From assembly GCA_017411945.1 (NCBI GenBank), contig JAFQPD010000149.1, positions 1 through 9,290 on the forward strand: a stretch of DNA of 9,290 nt, in the 5' to 3' direction. Numbering within the stretch: the first letter of the stretch is position 1; each line of letters opens with the position of its first letter. Source of the stretch: Mailhella sp. (GTDB taxonomy: Bacteria; Desulfobacterota; Desulfovibrionia; Desulfovibrionales; Desulfovibrionaceae). The position numbers and the translations under genes are program-made. The notes beneath the pieces are model-generated. The model saw nothing but the letters and a program-made list of their open reading frames with translations. It was not told the origin of the DNA and made no database searches. Below are positions 1-6,654 of the stretch, one piece after another.

Positions 1-24
1 CCGGAACTGCGTTCCGTCTGGCAT
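1..24 (-). CDS. possible start of a further operon gene, cut by window edge
   Basis: On the minus strand an ATG at 24-22 opens a frame reading MPDGTQFR up to the window edge with no stop. A perfect AGGAGG lies at 33-28, only 3 nt before the ATG, which is closer than usual. An in-frame ATG at 39-37 is an alternative start without a Shine-Dalgarno. There is no terminator between the end of the CoaE fusion gene (57) and this point, so a downstream operon member is plausible. Eight codons are too few to name a product, and chance occurrence cannot be excluded. Confidence 0.3.
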
Positions 25-56
25 CGGCCTCCTGTTCATGGTGCATCGGAAAGCAA

Positions 57-1721
57 TCAGCTCTCGGCAGGAAACCACAGTTCCCGCCACGAGGCGGCCA
101 GCTTTTCCGAAAGGCGTTCACTGTGCGCTTCGAGCGCGCTCTGGAAGCGGTCGAGCTCGGCGTCAAGGTCATCCAGTGTGCCGCTGTTGTCGATGGTGAG
201 GTCAGCGGCGCGAACCTTGTCGTCCTGCTTCCACTGCCAGCTCTCCACAGCAGCTATCTTCTCGTCGTTCCAGCCGCGTGTCTCGCGCAGGCGGGCATGG
301 CGCACTTCATCCGGACAGGTGATGACTGTCACGCTCGCTTCTCCATCCAGCTTCCAGCCGGTCTCGAACCAGAGCGGCACCTCTGCGCAGGCCGCAGGCA
401 GGCCGTGGCTCACGGCATCGAGGAAAAAGTCGTCCATGGAGCCGCGAACCAGCGGATGGATGATGCGTTCCAGCTCCTTTCGCATGCCCGGAGTCTCTGC
501 CAGCATGCGGGTGAGCTTCGTACGGTCCACGGCGCCATCCTCATTGAAGAAGGCATGGCCCCAGCGCTGGTGCATGAGCATCCAGCCTGCGGCGTGGGGC
601 TGATACTGCGCGGCCACGGCCCTGTCGGCGTTCCACACCGGCATGCCGCGCTTCTCAAGGCGTTCCAGCACTGCGGACTTGCCGCATCCGGGCATGCCCG
701 TGAGGATGACGCGCTTCGTGCCGCGCTCCAGCGCCAGCATGGCATGGGGGAAGTCCGCAGGGGGCGGGCAGGTGAACTTCATCTCCCCGCCGGTGACGGG
801 ATGCGTGAATTCCAGCTTCCAGGCAGGCAGGAGCTGGCGGCCGGCGGGGCTGGTCTTGTCGTACGGGCCGTAGACGGTATCGCCCCACAGGGGGAAACCG
901 GCCTGGGCAAGGTGCACGCGTATCTGATGGGTGCGGCCCGTGAACAGGCGCACCGAAAGCAGGGCAAAGCCGGCGGCGGGAGCGGCATACAGCGTTTCCC
1001 ACGTCGTCAGCGCAGTGCGGCCGCCCTTCTCTTCCGGCACTATGGCCATGCGGGTCTTGATAGTCGGGTGCCGCCCTATAGGCAGATCGCACGTCCCCTC
1101 AGCAGAAGGAATGCCGCGCGTCACCGCCAGATAGGTCTTATGGACGTTGCGGGCCGCGAAATCTTCGATGAGCTTCAGGCGGGCGCGTTCGGAAAGAGCT
1201 ACGATGACGAGGCCGGAGGTGTCCTTGTCGAGGCGATGCACCACTCCGGGGCGAGGGCCTTCCTGCTTCGCCAGTTCAGGGAAATGCCAGAGCAGGCGAT
1301 GCACCAGCGTTCCCTTGGGGCAACTGGGGCACGGATGCATGGTGAGCCCGGCGGGCTTGTTGACCACGGCGATGTCGGCATCGCGGTACAGTATCTCCAG
1401 CGGGCCTTCTTCTGGCTCGACGGCATTCCCGGCGGCAGGCAGGCGCAGTTCCACTCTCTGGCCGGGACGCACCTTCTGGTCGGCATCCATGCATACCTGC
1501 CCGTCGACGGTACAGCGCCCCTGCTCCACCAGCTTCTTGAGGCGGCTGCGCGACTCATCGCACATCGAACTCAGGAAGGCGTCGAGGCGGGGCTTCTTTC
1601 CGGCAGGCACTTCGAAGATGAGAGGCTCCTCATCGACGGAACAGGCTGGCACGTTCTCACAGGCCTGTTCATCGTCCAGAGCTTCGAGCCCATCAAGTTC
1701 ATCCTTAAATTCTTCAGTCAT
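57..1721 (-). CDS. coaE: fused RluA-family pseudouridine synthase and dephospho-CoA kinase (CoaE)
   Basis: Two enzymes in one 554-aa chain. After an acidic N-terminus, residues about 44-95 form an S4 RNA-binding domain. Residues about 105-330 form an RluA/RluD-type pseudouridine synthase with the signature HRLDKDTSG (162-170; D165 the expected catalytic Asp) and the typical FTGRTHQIRVHL block (260-271). Residues about 336-530 match dephospho-CoA kinase, which phosphorylates the ribose 3'-OH of dephospho-CoA in the last step of CoA synthesis: P-loop GMPGCGKS (342-349), NAD (364-366), IIHPLV (420-425), EVPLWFETG (447-455), lid-type Q496 and K502, and an ADLTIDNSG segment (506-514). Each half is about the length of a free-standing enzyme and neither lacks its key residues. 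The start overlaps the thioesterase stop by 8 nt, and GGAAG precedes the ATG. The RNA target (23S rRNA or tRNA) cannot be told from sequence. From memory, the fusion recurs in Desulfovibrionaceae. Confidence 0.93.
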   Translation of the reverse strand: MTEEFKDELDGLEALDDEQACENVPACSVDEEPLIFEVPAGKKPRLDAFLSSMCDESRSRLKKLVEQGRCTVDGQVCMDADQKVRPGQRVELRLPAAGNAVEPEEGPLEILYRDADIAVVNKPAGLTMHPCPSCPKGTLVHRLLWHFPELAKQEGPRPGVVHRLDKDTSGLVIVALSERARLKLIEDFAARNVHKTYLAVTRGIPSAEGTCDLPIGRHPTIKTRMAIVPEEKGGRTALTTWETLYAAPAAGFALLSVRLFTGRTHQIRVHLAQAGFPLWGDTVYGPYDKTSPAGRQLLPAWKLEFTHPVTGGEMKFTCPPPADFPHAMLALERGTKRVILTGMPGCGKSAVLERLEKRGMPVWNADRAVAAQYQPHAAGWMLMHQRWGHAFFNEDGAVDRTKLTRMLAETPGMRKELERIIHPLVRGSMDDFFLDAVSHGLPAACAEVPLWFETGWKLDGEASVTVITCPDEVRHARLRETRGWNDEKIAAVESWQWKQDDKVRAADLTIDNSGTLDDLDAELDRFQSALEAHSERLSEKLAASWRELWFPAES

Positions 1722-2139
1722 GCCCTTCCGCCTTTTCTGGTGCGGGATGCTGAACCAGCGGCCCGACGAGATAGCCGGTCATGGTAGCTTTGGCCACCTT
1801 GCGGTTATTGCTGTCCGTCACAGTGATATCGAACACGGCAAGATGCCTGCCGAGCTTCACGGGTTCAGCCTCGGCTCTGAGATATTCCCCTGTTCCAGAG
1901 GAAAGGTAGGAAATGGAGCTCTGCGCCGTCACGCAATGGATGCCGAGATTCTTGCAGGCGGCGGCAAAGGCCATGTCGGTAAGCGTGAAAATGGCGCCGC
2001 CGTGAGCGTTGCCCATCTTGTTCTGGTGGCATTCCTTCAACGGCATGCGCACTATGCCGCAGCCGTCCCTGCCGCAAGGCTCCTGCACTATGCCGAGCAT
2101 GGCGGCGAACTTGTCTTCCTTGAAAACCGGTTCGTTCAT
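1714..2139 (-). CDS. PaaI-type hotdog-fold acyl-CoA thioesterase
   Basis: A 141-aa single hotdog-domain protein, the usual size for the PaaI/YdiI-like thioesterase family, which hydrolyses acyl-CoA to free acid and CoA in the cytoplasm. The family signature is plain: NKMGNAHGGAIFTLTD (40-55), with the HGG at 46-48 and the downstream D55 expected to be the catalytic acid. The beta-strand stretch TAQSSISYLSS (71-81) is also typical. The start is fixed by GGGAG at 2149-2145, 5 nt before the ATG, and the gene has its own promoter candidate at 2178-2206. Its last codons overlap the RluA-CoaE gene (ATGACTGA), implying translational coupling and linking a CoA-releasing enzyme to CoA synthesis. Substrate is unknown: phenylacetyl-, hydroxybenzoyl- and other aryl/acyl-CoAs are all possible. 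Confidence 0.85.
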   Translation of the reverse strand: MNEPVFKEDKFAAMLGIVQEPCGRDGCGIVRMPLKECHQNKMGNAHGGAIFTLTDMAFAAACKNLGIHCVTAQSSISYLSSGTGEYLRAEAEPVKLGRHLAVFDITVTDSNNRKVAKATMTGYLVGPLVQHPAPEKAEGHD

Positions 2140-2353
2140 ATAAGCTCCCGTAAGGATCCTTTCTCTTTTGGAGGTCCACCATACGCGAGCCGACCTTAGC
2201 TGACAAGCGGCTCATTTTGCCTGAAGATACGGAGAATTTGAGAAAATCTGCTTCTCGACCCGGCAAATGCGGGCAGGCGGCCCTTCTTTCGCTGGACAGC
2301 CTCGGCCGGAGAGTTTATAGCTTTTGGATACATTTTCTTTAAGGAGCAATGTC
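2140..2353. other. divergent intergenic region between thioesterase and small basic ORF
   Basis: 214 bp separating minus- and plus-strand transcription units. The minus-strand promoter candidate is listed separately. On the plus side an AT-rich block (about 2312-2340, containing TTTATAG and GATACATTTT) precedes the AAGGAG at 2341. A -10-like element is likely there, but I found no convincing -35 at 16-18 bp. A weak GAGAA...TTCTC inverted repeat lies around 2239-2255. No ORF in this region looks real. Confidence 0.5.
2178..2206 (-). promoter_or_regulatory. sigma70-like promoter for thioesterase / RluA-CoaE operon
   Basis: Reading the minus strand, TTGTCA (2206-2201; 5 of 6 match to TTGACA) and TATGGT (2183-2178; 4 of 6 match to TATAAT) are separated by exactly 17 bp. 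This would give a leader of about 30 nt before the thioesterase ATG at 2139. Motif match only. Confidence 0.5.
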
Positions 2354-2458
2354 ATGGCCCACAAGAAGATCGAACGCGCCAAGGAACTTCACCGCCGCCG
2401 TCATCGTCGTGCCCAGCGCCTCAAGGCCCGCATCCGCGAAGCCAAGGCCGCTAAGTAA
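2354..2458 (+). CDS. 34-aa highly basic small protein (unrecognised)
   Basis: A short ORF with an excellent Shine-Dalgarno (AAGGAG 2341-2346, 7 nt before the ATG) and a TAA stop. The product begins MAHKKIERAKELHRRRHRR and continues with QRLKAR and REAKAAK. Fifteen of 34 residues are Lys or Arg and three are His; with scattered Glu/Ala this looks like one long amphipathic basic helix. No Cys or membrane segment is present. The composition suggests an RNA- or ribosome-associated miniprotein. It faintly recalls small K/R-rich families such as DUF6800, but I cannot assign it. It stands alone: a hairpin with a T-run follows 41 nt after the stop, before fmdB. A regulatory leader peptide (HRRRHRR run at residues 13-19) is the alternative reading. 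Confidence 0.72.
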   Translation: MAHKKIERAKELHRRRHRRAQRLKARIREAKAAK

Positions 2459-2499
2459 TTTGGCGTAAGCCTCCCTGCGGCCCTGCTGCAGTGTATTTC

Positions 2500-2542
2500 C
2501 GGCGTGTCGGCACCTGTCGTCACGCCGTTCCTTTTTTCTTTT
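2500..2542 (+). terminator. intrinsic terminator or attenuator after the 34-aa ORF
   Basis: A perfect 7-bp stem CGGCGTG (2500-2506) / CACGCCG (2521-2527) with a 14-nt loop is followed by a T-rich run at 2532-2542 (six Ts, C, four Ts). The run ends 8 nt before the fmdB start codon, so the element could either end the small-ORF transcript or attenuate readthrough into fmdB-purB. The loop is longer than in a typical strong terminator. Confidence 0.6.
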
Positions 2543-2550
2543 CTCGAATC

Positions 2551-2862
2551 ATGCCTATCTACGAATATTCCTGCCCTGCCTGCGGAAAGAGCTTCGAAGA
2601 GTTCGTCCGCGCCAGCGACGATGCCGAAAAGGCACCCTGCCCCCATTGCGGAGCTGAAGCTCCCCGCATGCTTTCCAACACCTCCTTCATCCTGAAGGGC
2701 GGAGGCTGGTTCGCCTCTTCCTACGGGCACGGCACCAGCAACGTTTTCGACAAGACCAACGGCGTACCTTCCCATGGCTCCAAGCCTGCCGAGGAAGGCT
2801 CTTCCTCCACCCCTAAAGCCGAATCCGCTCCCGCCGCTTCCGGCAGCAGCGACAAGGCATAG
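2551..2862 (+). CDS. FmdB-family zinc ribbon protein
   Basis: A 103-aa protein of the FmdB (CxxC_CXXC_SSSS) zinc-ribbon family. It opens with the family hallmark MPIYEYSCPACG; C8/C11 and C30/C33 (CPAC, CPHC) are the expected four zinc ligands. The common GGGWFASSYG-type segment follows, then a low-complexity Ser/Pro/Ala/Lys-rich tail (about 70-103). The family was named after a proposed regulator of formamidase/formate genes, but its biochemical role is not established. The start at 2551 is chosen because the family begins at MPIYEY; a GTG at 2491 would add 20 residues encoded across the upstream hairpin. No Shine-Dalgarno is visible before 2551, which is unusual here. purB follows after 8 nt. 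Confidence 0.85.
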   Translation: MPIYEYSCPACGKSFEEFVRASDDAEKAPCPHCGAEAPRMLSNTSFILKGGGWFASSYGHGTSNVFDKTNGVPSHGSKPAEEGSSSTPKAESAPAASGSSDKA

Positions 2863-2870
2863 AGGCTCCC

Positions 2871-4169
2871 ATGATCGACCGCTATTCCCGGCCCGAGATG
2901 GCCGCTATCTGGACTCTGGAAAACCGCTACCGCAACTGGTTCAAGGTGGAACAGGCCGTATGCCAGGCCTGGAACGAGCAGGGCGTCATCCCGGATGAAG
3001 ACCTGAAGAACATCATGGTGGACATGGACTTCGACATCGACCGCATACTCGAGATAGAACAGACCACTCGCCACGACGTCATCGCCTTCCTCACCTACCT
3101 TGAAGAGAAGATTGGCCCCTCGGCCCGCTTCATCCACCTCGGCTGCACCTCTTCCGACATGGTGGACACCGGCATGGCCCTGCAGATGGTGCAGGCCGGC
3201 GAGCTCATCCTTAAAGACTTCGACATGCTGCTCGCCACCCTTGCCACGTTCGTGCGCGAACACAAGGGCCTCGTGTGCATGGGCCGCTCCCACGGCATCC
3301 ACGGCGAACCCATTACCTACGGCTTCAAGTTCGCCGGCTTCTACGCCGAATTCCTGCGCGACAAGAAGCGTTTCGCCGCCGCCGTAGAAGACGTGCGCAC
3401 CGGCAAGCTCTCCGGCGCCATGGGCAACTACACTGTCATCACTCCCGCCGTGGAAGAACGCGCCTGCGAACTCATGGGCCTGAAGGCCGACATCATCTCC
3501 ACCCAGATAGTCCAGCGCGACCGCTACGCCCATTACTTCACCGCGCTCGCCATCGCCGCCGGCACTGTGGAACGCATCTGCGTGGAGCTTCGCCACCTCC
3601 AGCGCACCGAAGTGCATGAAGTGGAAGAAGGCTTCGCCAAGGGCCAGAAGGGATCCTCGGCCATGCCCCACAAGCGCAACCCCATCTCTGCCGAGAATAT
3701 GAGCGGCCTCGCCCGCGTTGTGCGTTCCAACGCCATCGCCGCCATGGAGAACCAGGCCCTGTGGCACGAGCGCGACATCAGCCACTCTTCCGTGGAGCGC
3801 ATCATCACGCCCGACTCCACCATACTCATGGACTACATCCTGCACCGCCTGAACCGCCTCATCTCCGGCCTGCGCATCCTTCCCGAAAACGTGGAGAAGA
3901 ACCTCTGGGGCAGCTACGGCCTGTTCTATTCCCAGCGCGTCCTCACCGCTCTCATCGAGAAGGACATGCCCCGCCAGCAGGCCTACGTCGTAGTGCAGAA
4001 GCGCGCCATGGAAAGCTGGGAGACCCAGAAATCCTTCCCGGACCTCATACGCGCCGACGAAGAGATACAGTCCAGGCTCAGCGCTGAGGAGCTGGACGCC
4101 GTGTTCAGCCTCGACCCTTATACCCGCTTCGAAGACGAGATCATCGAGCGCGTCCTGAACGAAAAGTAA
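2871..4169 (+). CDS. purB: adenylosuccinate lyase
   Basis: A 432-aa member of the fumarase/aspartase superfamily, the same size as the short bacterial PurB type (Bacillus, Thermotoga). It cleaves SAICAR to AICAR plus fumarate, and adenylosuccinate to AMP plus fumarate, in purine synthesis. Visible landmarks: N-terminal RYS (4-6), TRHDV (66-70, H68), HLGCTSSDMVDT (89-100, H89), GRSHGIHGEP (138-147, H141 the expected general acid), and the superfamily signature GSSAMPHKRNP (261-271) with the catalytic-loop Ser at 262/263. All catalytic positions are present. A GAGG lies about 5 nt before the ATG. The gene sits 8 nt after fmdB and 9 nt before the YkuD gene, so the three are probably co-transcribed. 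I see no purine riboswitch or PurR-like site upstream. Confidence 0.97.
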   Translation: MIDRYSRPEMAAIWTLENRYRNWFKVEQAVCQAWNEQGVIPDEDLKNIMVDMDFDIDRILEIEQTTRHDVIAFLTYLEEKIGPSARFIHLGCTSSDMVDTGMALQMVQAGELILKDFDMLLATLATFVREHKGLVCMGRSHGIHGEPITYGFKFAGFYAEFLRDKKRFAAAVEDVRTGKLSGAMGNYTVITPAVEERACELMGLKADIISTQIVQRDRYAHYFTALAIAAGTVERICVELRHLQRTEVHEVEEGFAKGQKGSSAMPHKRNPISAENMSGLARVVRSNAIAAMENQALWHERDISHSSVERIITPDSTILMDYILHRLNRLISGLRILPENVEKNLWGSYGLFYSQRVLTALIEKDMPRQQAYVVVQKRAMESWETQKSFPDLIRADEEIQSRLSAEELDAVFSLDPYTRFEDEIIERVLNEK

Positions 4170-4178
4170 GAGGTCATC

Positions 4179-5261
4179 ATGCTCCGCATCTTCTGCCTCG
4201 CCCTCACCTTCCTGCTATCCGCGCTGCTCCGCCCATCCGCGTCCCTTGCTGACGACTGGACGGCCTGCATGGCCCAGCCCGCTCCGAAATTCTTCTATGT
4301 GGCCGACAAGTCTCGCAAGCTCCTCTTCCAGATGGAAGAAAAAAGCGGGGCGACTTCGGCCGCACGAGAGTTCGAGTGCATCCACGGACGCGTAGAAGGC
4401 GACAAGCAGAAGCAAGGCGACCTCAAGACCCCCGAAGGCGTGTACTTCATCACCAAGGTCATCACGCAAAAGCTGGACTATATGGAATATGGCCCTTACG
4501 CCGTGGCCCTGAACTACCCCAACCCCGCCGACCGCCTTCGCAAGAAGACCGGCAGCGGCATCTGGCTGCACAGCAAGGGCAGGAAGATAACGGGCATCAC
4601 CACGCGAGGATGCCTCGCCATCGACAAGGGCGAGATCATGGAGATAGCCCCTCTGCTCAAGCCGGGCACTCCCGTCATCGTAGCGGAAAAAGTCGCCGGC
4701 GACCCCTTCTACGGGCGGGACGGACAAGCCCTGCCCTCCGGCCTGCCTGCCCCTGAAGCCGTTCCCGCCCCTCCCGTCCTGCCCAAGGGAAGCACCGAAG
4801 TCTCCGGCAGGCTGACGCAGGAAGGAAAAGCGGGCAGCTCCACGGCTTCGGCCTGCGTCCATGCCGTAGACTTTCCCGTGGCACCTACCCCTGCCTTCGC
4901 CGCCGTACAGACTGCGGACGCCTCCATTATCCGCGACCTCGCCAAGCTGTGGATGGCCCTGCGCCTGCAGAAAACCGAAGAGATCTTCAACCTTTACGAC
5001 GGCAAGGCATGGCCTGCGGCCAGCAGGGAAAAGTTCTCCCTGAAAAAAACACGCCTGCGCACGGAGTTCAAAGAAAGGAAAGGCTTCCGCATCGGAGACG
5101 ACCTCAGCATCCTGCACGGCCCGGGCTACTGGGTCTCCTGCTTCACAGAGAGCTACGCCCTGAAAGACGGCGGCAGACGTTCGGACCTGCGCGCCCTTTA
5201 CTGGATGAAGGACGCTTCAGGCCGCTACCGCATCATAGGCGAAGCCCGCATCAGGAAATAG
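4179..5261 (+). CDS. secreted YkuD-domain L,D-transpeptidase/carboxypeptidase, Csd6/Pgp2-like
   Basis: A 360-aa exported protein. Residues 1-24 are a signal peptide (Arg3, hydrophobic core, likely cut after ASLA), so it acts on periplasmic peptidoglycan. Residues about 36-172 form a YkuD catalytic domain of the YafK/Csd6 branch: GDLKTPEGVYFI (80-91), a GPYAVALNYPNPAD block (105-118), then GIWLHSKG (127-134) and TRGCLAI (142-148). The expected catalytic pair is H131 and C145; the usual SHGC reads TRGC here. A Pro/Ala-rich linker (about 175-245) leads to a C-terminal domain (about 248-360) resembling the NTF2/SnoaL-like domain of Csd6. Csd6 (Helicobacter) and Pgp2 (Campylobacter) trim tetrapeptides to tripeptides and set helical cell shape; curved sulfate reducers could use it similarly, but that is inference. 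AGG precedes the ATG, 9 nt after purB. A plain L,D-transpeptidase is the alternative. Confidence 0.8.
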   Translation: MLRIFCLALTFLLSALLRPSASLADDWTACMAQPAPKFFYVADKSRKLLFQMEEKSGATSAAREFECIHGRVEGDKQKQGDLKTPEGVYFITKVITQKLDYMEYGPYAVALNYPNPADRLRKKTGSGIWLHSKGRKITGITTRGCLAIDKGEIMEIAPLLKPGTPVIVAEKVAGDPFYGRDGQALPSGLPAPEAVPAPPVLPKGSTEVSGRLTQEGKAGSSTASACVHAVDFPVAPTPAFAAVQTADASIIRDLAKLWMALRLQKTEEIFNLYDGKAWPAASREKFSLKKTRLRTEFKERKGFRIGDDLSILHGPGYWVSCFTESYALKDGGRRSDLRALYWMKDASGRYRIIGEARIRK

Positions 5262-5278
5262 ATGCCCAAAGTGTGACG

Positions 5279-5317
5279 AAAGCCCGCTCTCGTTTCAGAG
5301 ACGCGGGCTTTTCCTTT
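5279..5317 (+). terminator. strong intrinsic terminator between convergent operons
   Basis: Stem AAAGCCCGC (5279-5287) pairs with GCGGGCTTT (5303-5311); after a one-base C bulge it continues as TCTC/GAGA (5288-5291 / 5298-5301) around a 6-nt loop. A T-rich stretch (TTTTCCTTT) follows on the plus strand. It lies 17 nt after the YkuD stop. On the minus strand the stem is followed only by TTTCG, so termination of the M20 gene from the other side would be weaker. Confidence 0.85.
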
Positions 5318-5326
5318 GCTTTTCGC

Positions 5327-6622
5327 TCAGTCCATGCTGTCCAGCGCCAGAGCCGTCCGGCAGAAAAGCTCGACTGCAGGCTGGAGCAGAGACTCGTCGA
5401 AATCGAAGTCCGGGCTGTGATGCCCGGCAGGAAGGCGGGAGCCTATTTGAGCGTATGTCCCCATGCCGCCCTGCTTCTGCACGGCTTCAAGGAAGGCGCA
5501 GGCATCGTCGGCCCCGAAGCCGCGGCCCATATCGAGCACGAATTCGGGATAGAAATAGGGGATGCCCCCGCTCACGCGGCGCACCAGCTCGCACATGGCA
5601 AGGTCGCTCACAGCCGTTCCGCCCCCGCCCATGCGGGTGATGCGGAAGTCCTGCCCATGCATAGCCGCGCTGTGCTCGATGATGCGCGCGGCCTGCTCGA
5701 ACATCCAGTCGTTGACTTCCGTGCTGGAACCGCGGGTCTCGCAGACCAGCTTCGCATAGGAAGGAACGACGTTGCGCCCTGTGCCGCTCTCCATGCGGCC
5801 CACGGCTATGCGGGTCTCCCCCTTGCCGTGGCGCGGGATGGCGTGCAGGTTCATGACGGCGCTGGCCGCCGCAAGAAGGGAATTCCGCCCCTCGTGCGGC
5901 TCGGCCCCGGCATGCGCCGCCCTGCCGAAGAACTCGGCATCGAATTTGGTGCTGGCGAGGAAACCTTCCGTGCCGCAGACCAGTTCATGGGACCTGCGGG
6001 CGTTCACGCCGATGTGAGCCGCAAAAAAATATCTGGCTCCGTCCACGGCCCCCGCCTCGACCATGGCGGCGGCCCCTCGCAGACCTTCTTCGGCAGGCTC
6101 GAAAATGATGCGCACGTTATGGCGCAGCCTGTCCTTGATGCGTAGGAGCTCCAGGGCAACGCCGAGACCGATGGCGGCATGGCCGTCATGGCCGCAGGCG
6201 TGGCAATGGCCGTCGTTCAGCGAGCGGAAGCCCTCGCGCGCGGGGAGGTGTTCAGGGGAAGAGCTTTCTTCCACATCCACGGCATCGATGTCAAAGCGGA
6301 GGGCAGTATGACGAGGGAGATCGGGGCGGATATCGACGATGAGGCCCGTGAGACCGTCCATGCGATCCAGCCACGTCGGATCGGCTCCCTGCTCCCGTGC
6401 AGAGGCAATGCGCTTTTTCTGCGTCTCCTCATCGGGTACGCCCATACGGGCTTCGCGGCATATGGCCTCTTCGCCGACCTTCACAAAGCCCCCGGCCCCA
6501 TGGAGCCGTGCGGCGAGGAAAGCCGTAGTCCAGAACTCCGAAAAGCCGGATTCTGCGTGGCGATGAAAGATCCGGCGGAACTCAGAGAGCTGTTTCGCAG
6601 AAACTGAAGGGGCGAAGTCCAT
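5327..6622 (-). CDS. M20-family amidohydrolase, AbgA-like
   Basis: A 431-aa zinc metallohydrolase of peptidase family M20D, about the size of E. coli AbgA (subunit A of p-aminobenzoyl-glutamate hydrolase). Visible: HRHAESGFSEF (20-30), the AbgA-type insert with SRMGVP-like REARMGVPDEE (57-67), RFDIDAVD (109-116), the metal-site motif CGHDGH (143-148), EPAEEG (175-180), AHIG (202-205), and a C-terminal HHSPDF (401-406). A dimerisation/lid domain begins near GRAAHAG (234-240). It should cleave an amide bond of an N-acyl or aminobenzoyl amino acid in the cytoplasm. The start at 6622 is supported by GGGAG (6633-6629), 6 nt before the ATG; a longer frame to 6886 runs into the regulator gene. It lies 32 nt after gntR. 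The partner subunit AbgB and transporter AbgT are not in the window, so indole-acetyl-amino-acid-hydrolase-like activity remains possible. Confidence 0.88.
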   Translation of the reverse strand: MDFAPSVSAKQLSEFRRIFHRHAESGFSEFWTTAFLAARLHGAGGFVKVGEEAICREARMGVPDEETQKKRIASAREQGADPTWLDRMDGLTGLIVDIRPDLPRHTALRFDIDAVDVEESSSPEHLPAREGFRSLNDGHCHACGHDGHAAIGLGVALELLRIKDRLRHNVRIIFEPAEEGLRGAAAMVEAGAVDGARYFFAAHIGVNARRSHELVCGTEGFLASTKFDAEFFGRAAHAGAEPHEGRNSLLAAASAVMNLHAIPRHGKGETRIAVGRMESGTGRNVVPSYAKLVCETRGSSTEVNDWMFEQAARIIEHSAAMHGQDFRITRMGGGGTAVSDLAMCELVRRVSGGIPYFYPEFVLDMGRGFGADDACAFLEAVQKQGGMGTYAQIGSRLPAGHHSPDFDFDESLLQPAVELFCRTALALDSMD

Positions 6623-6654
6623 GAGAGACTCCCAGACACAAGGCGCGAAGCCTG

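Noticed and set aside
2..16. CGGAAC-TGC-GTTCCG hairpin at the left edge as a terminator
   Set aside because: The stem is short with a 3-nt loop and no T-run on either strand within view; it falls inside the possible next reading frame.
123..1787. Long open frame on the plus strand across the RluA-CoaE gene
   Set aside because: No family motifs, low-complexity His/Ala/Gly/Arg composition, and it is exactly antisense to a gene with two complete catalytic domains. GC-rich codon bias keeps the opposite strand open.
1147..2199. 350-codon plus-strand frame across the thioesterase and CoaE fusion
   Set aside because: Serine/arginine-rich shadow spanning two well-supported minus-strand genes and their overlap.
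2491..2550. GTG start for FmdB at 2491
   Set aside because: It would translate through the terminator stem and T-run. The family starts at MPIYEY (2551).
2721..3845. 374-codon minus-strand frame opposite purB
   Set aside because: Antisense to an unambiguous purB; composition dominated by Val/Gly/His/Ala with no recognisable domain.
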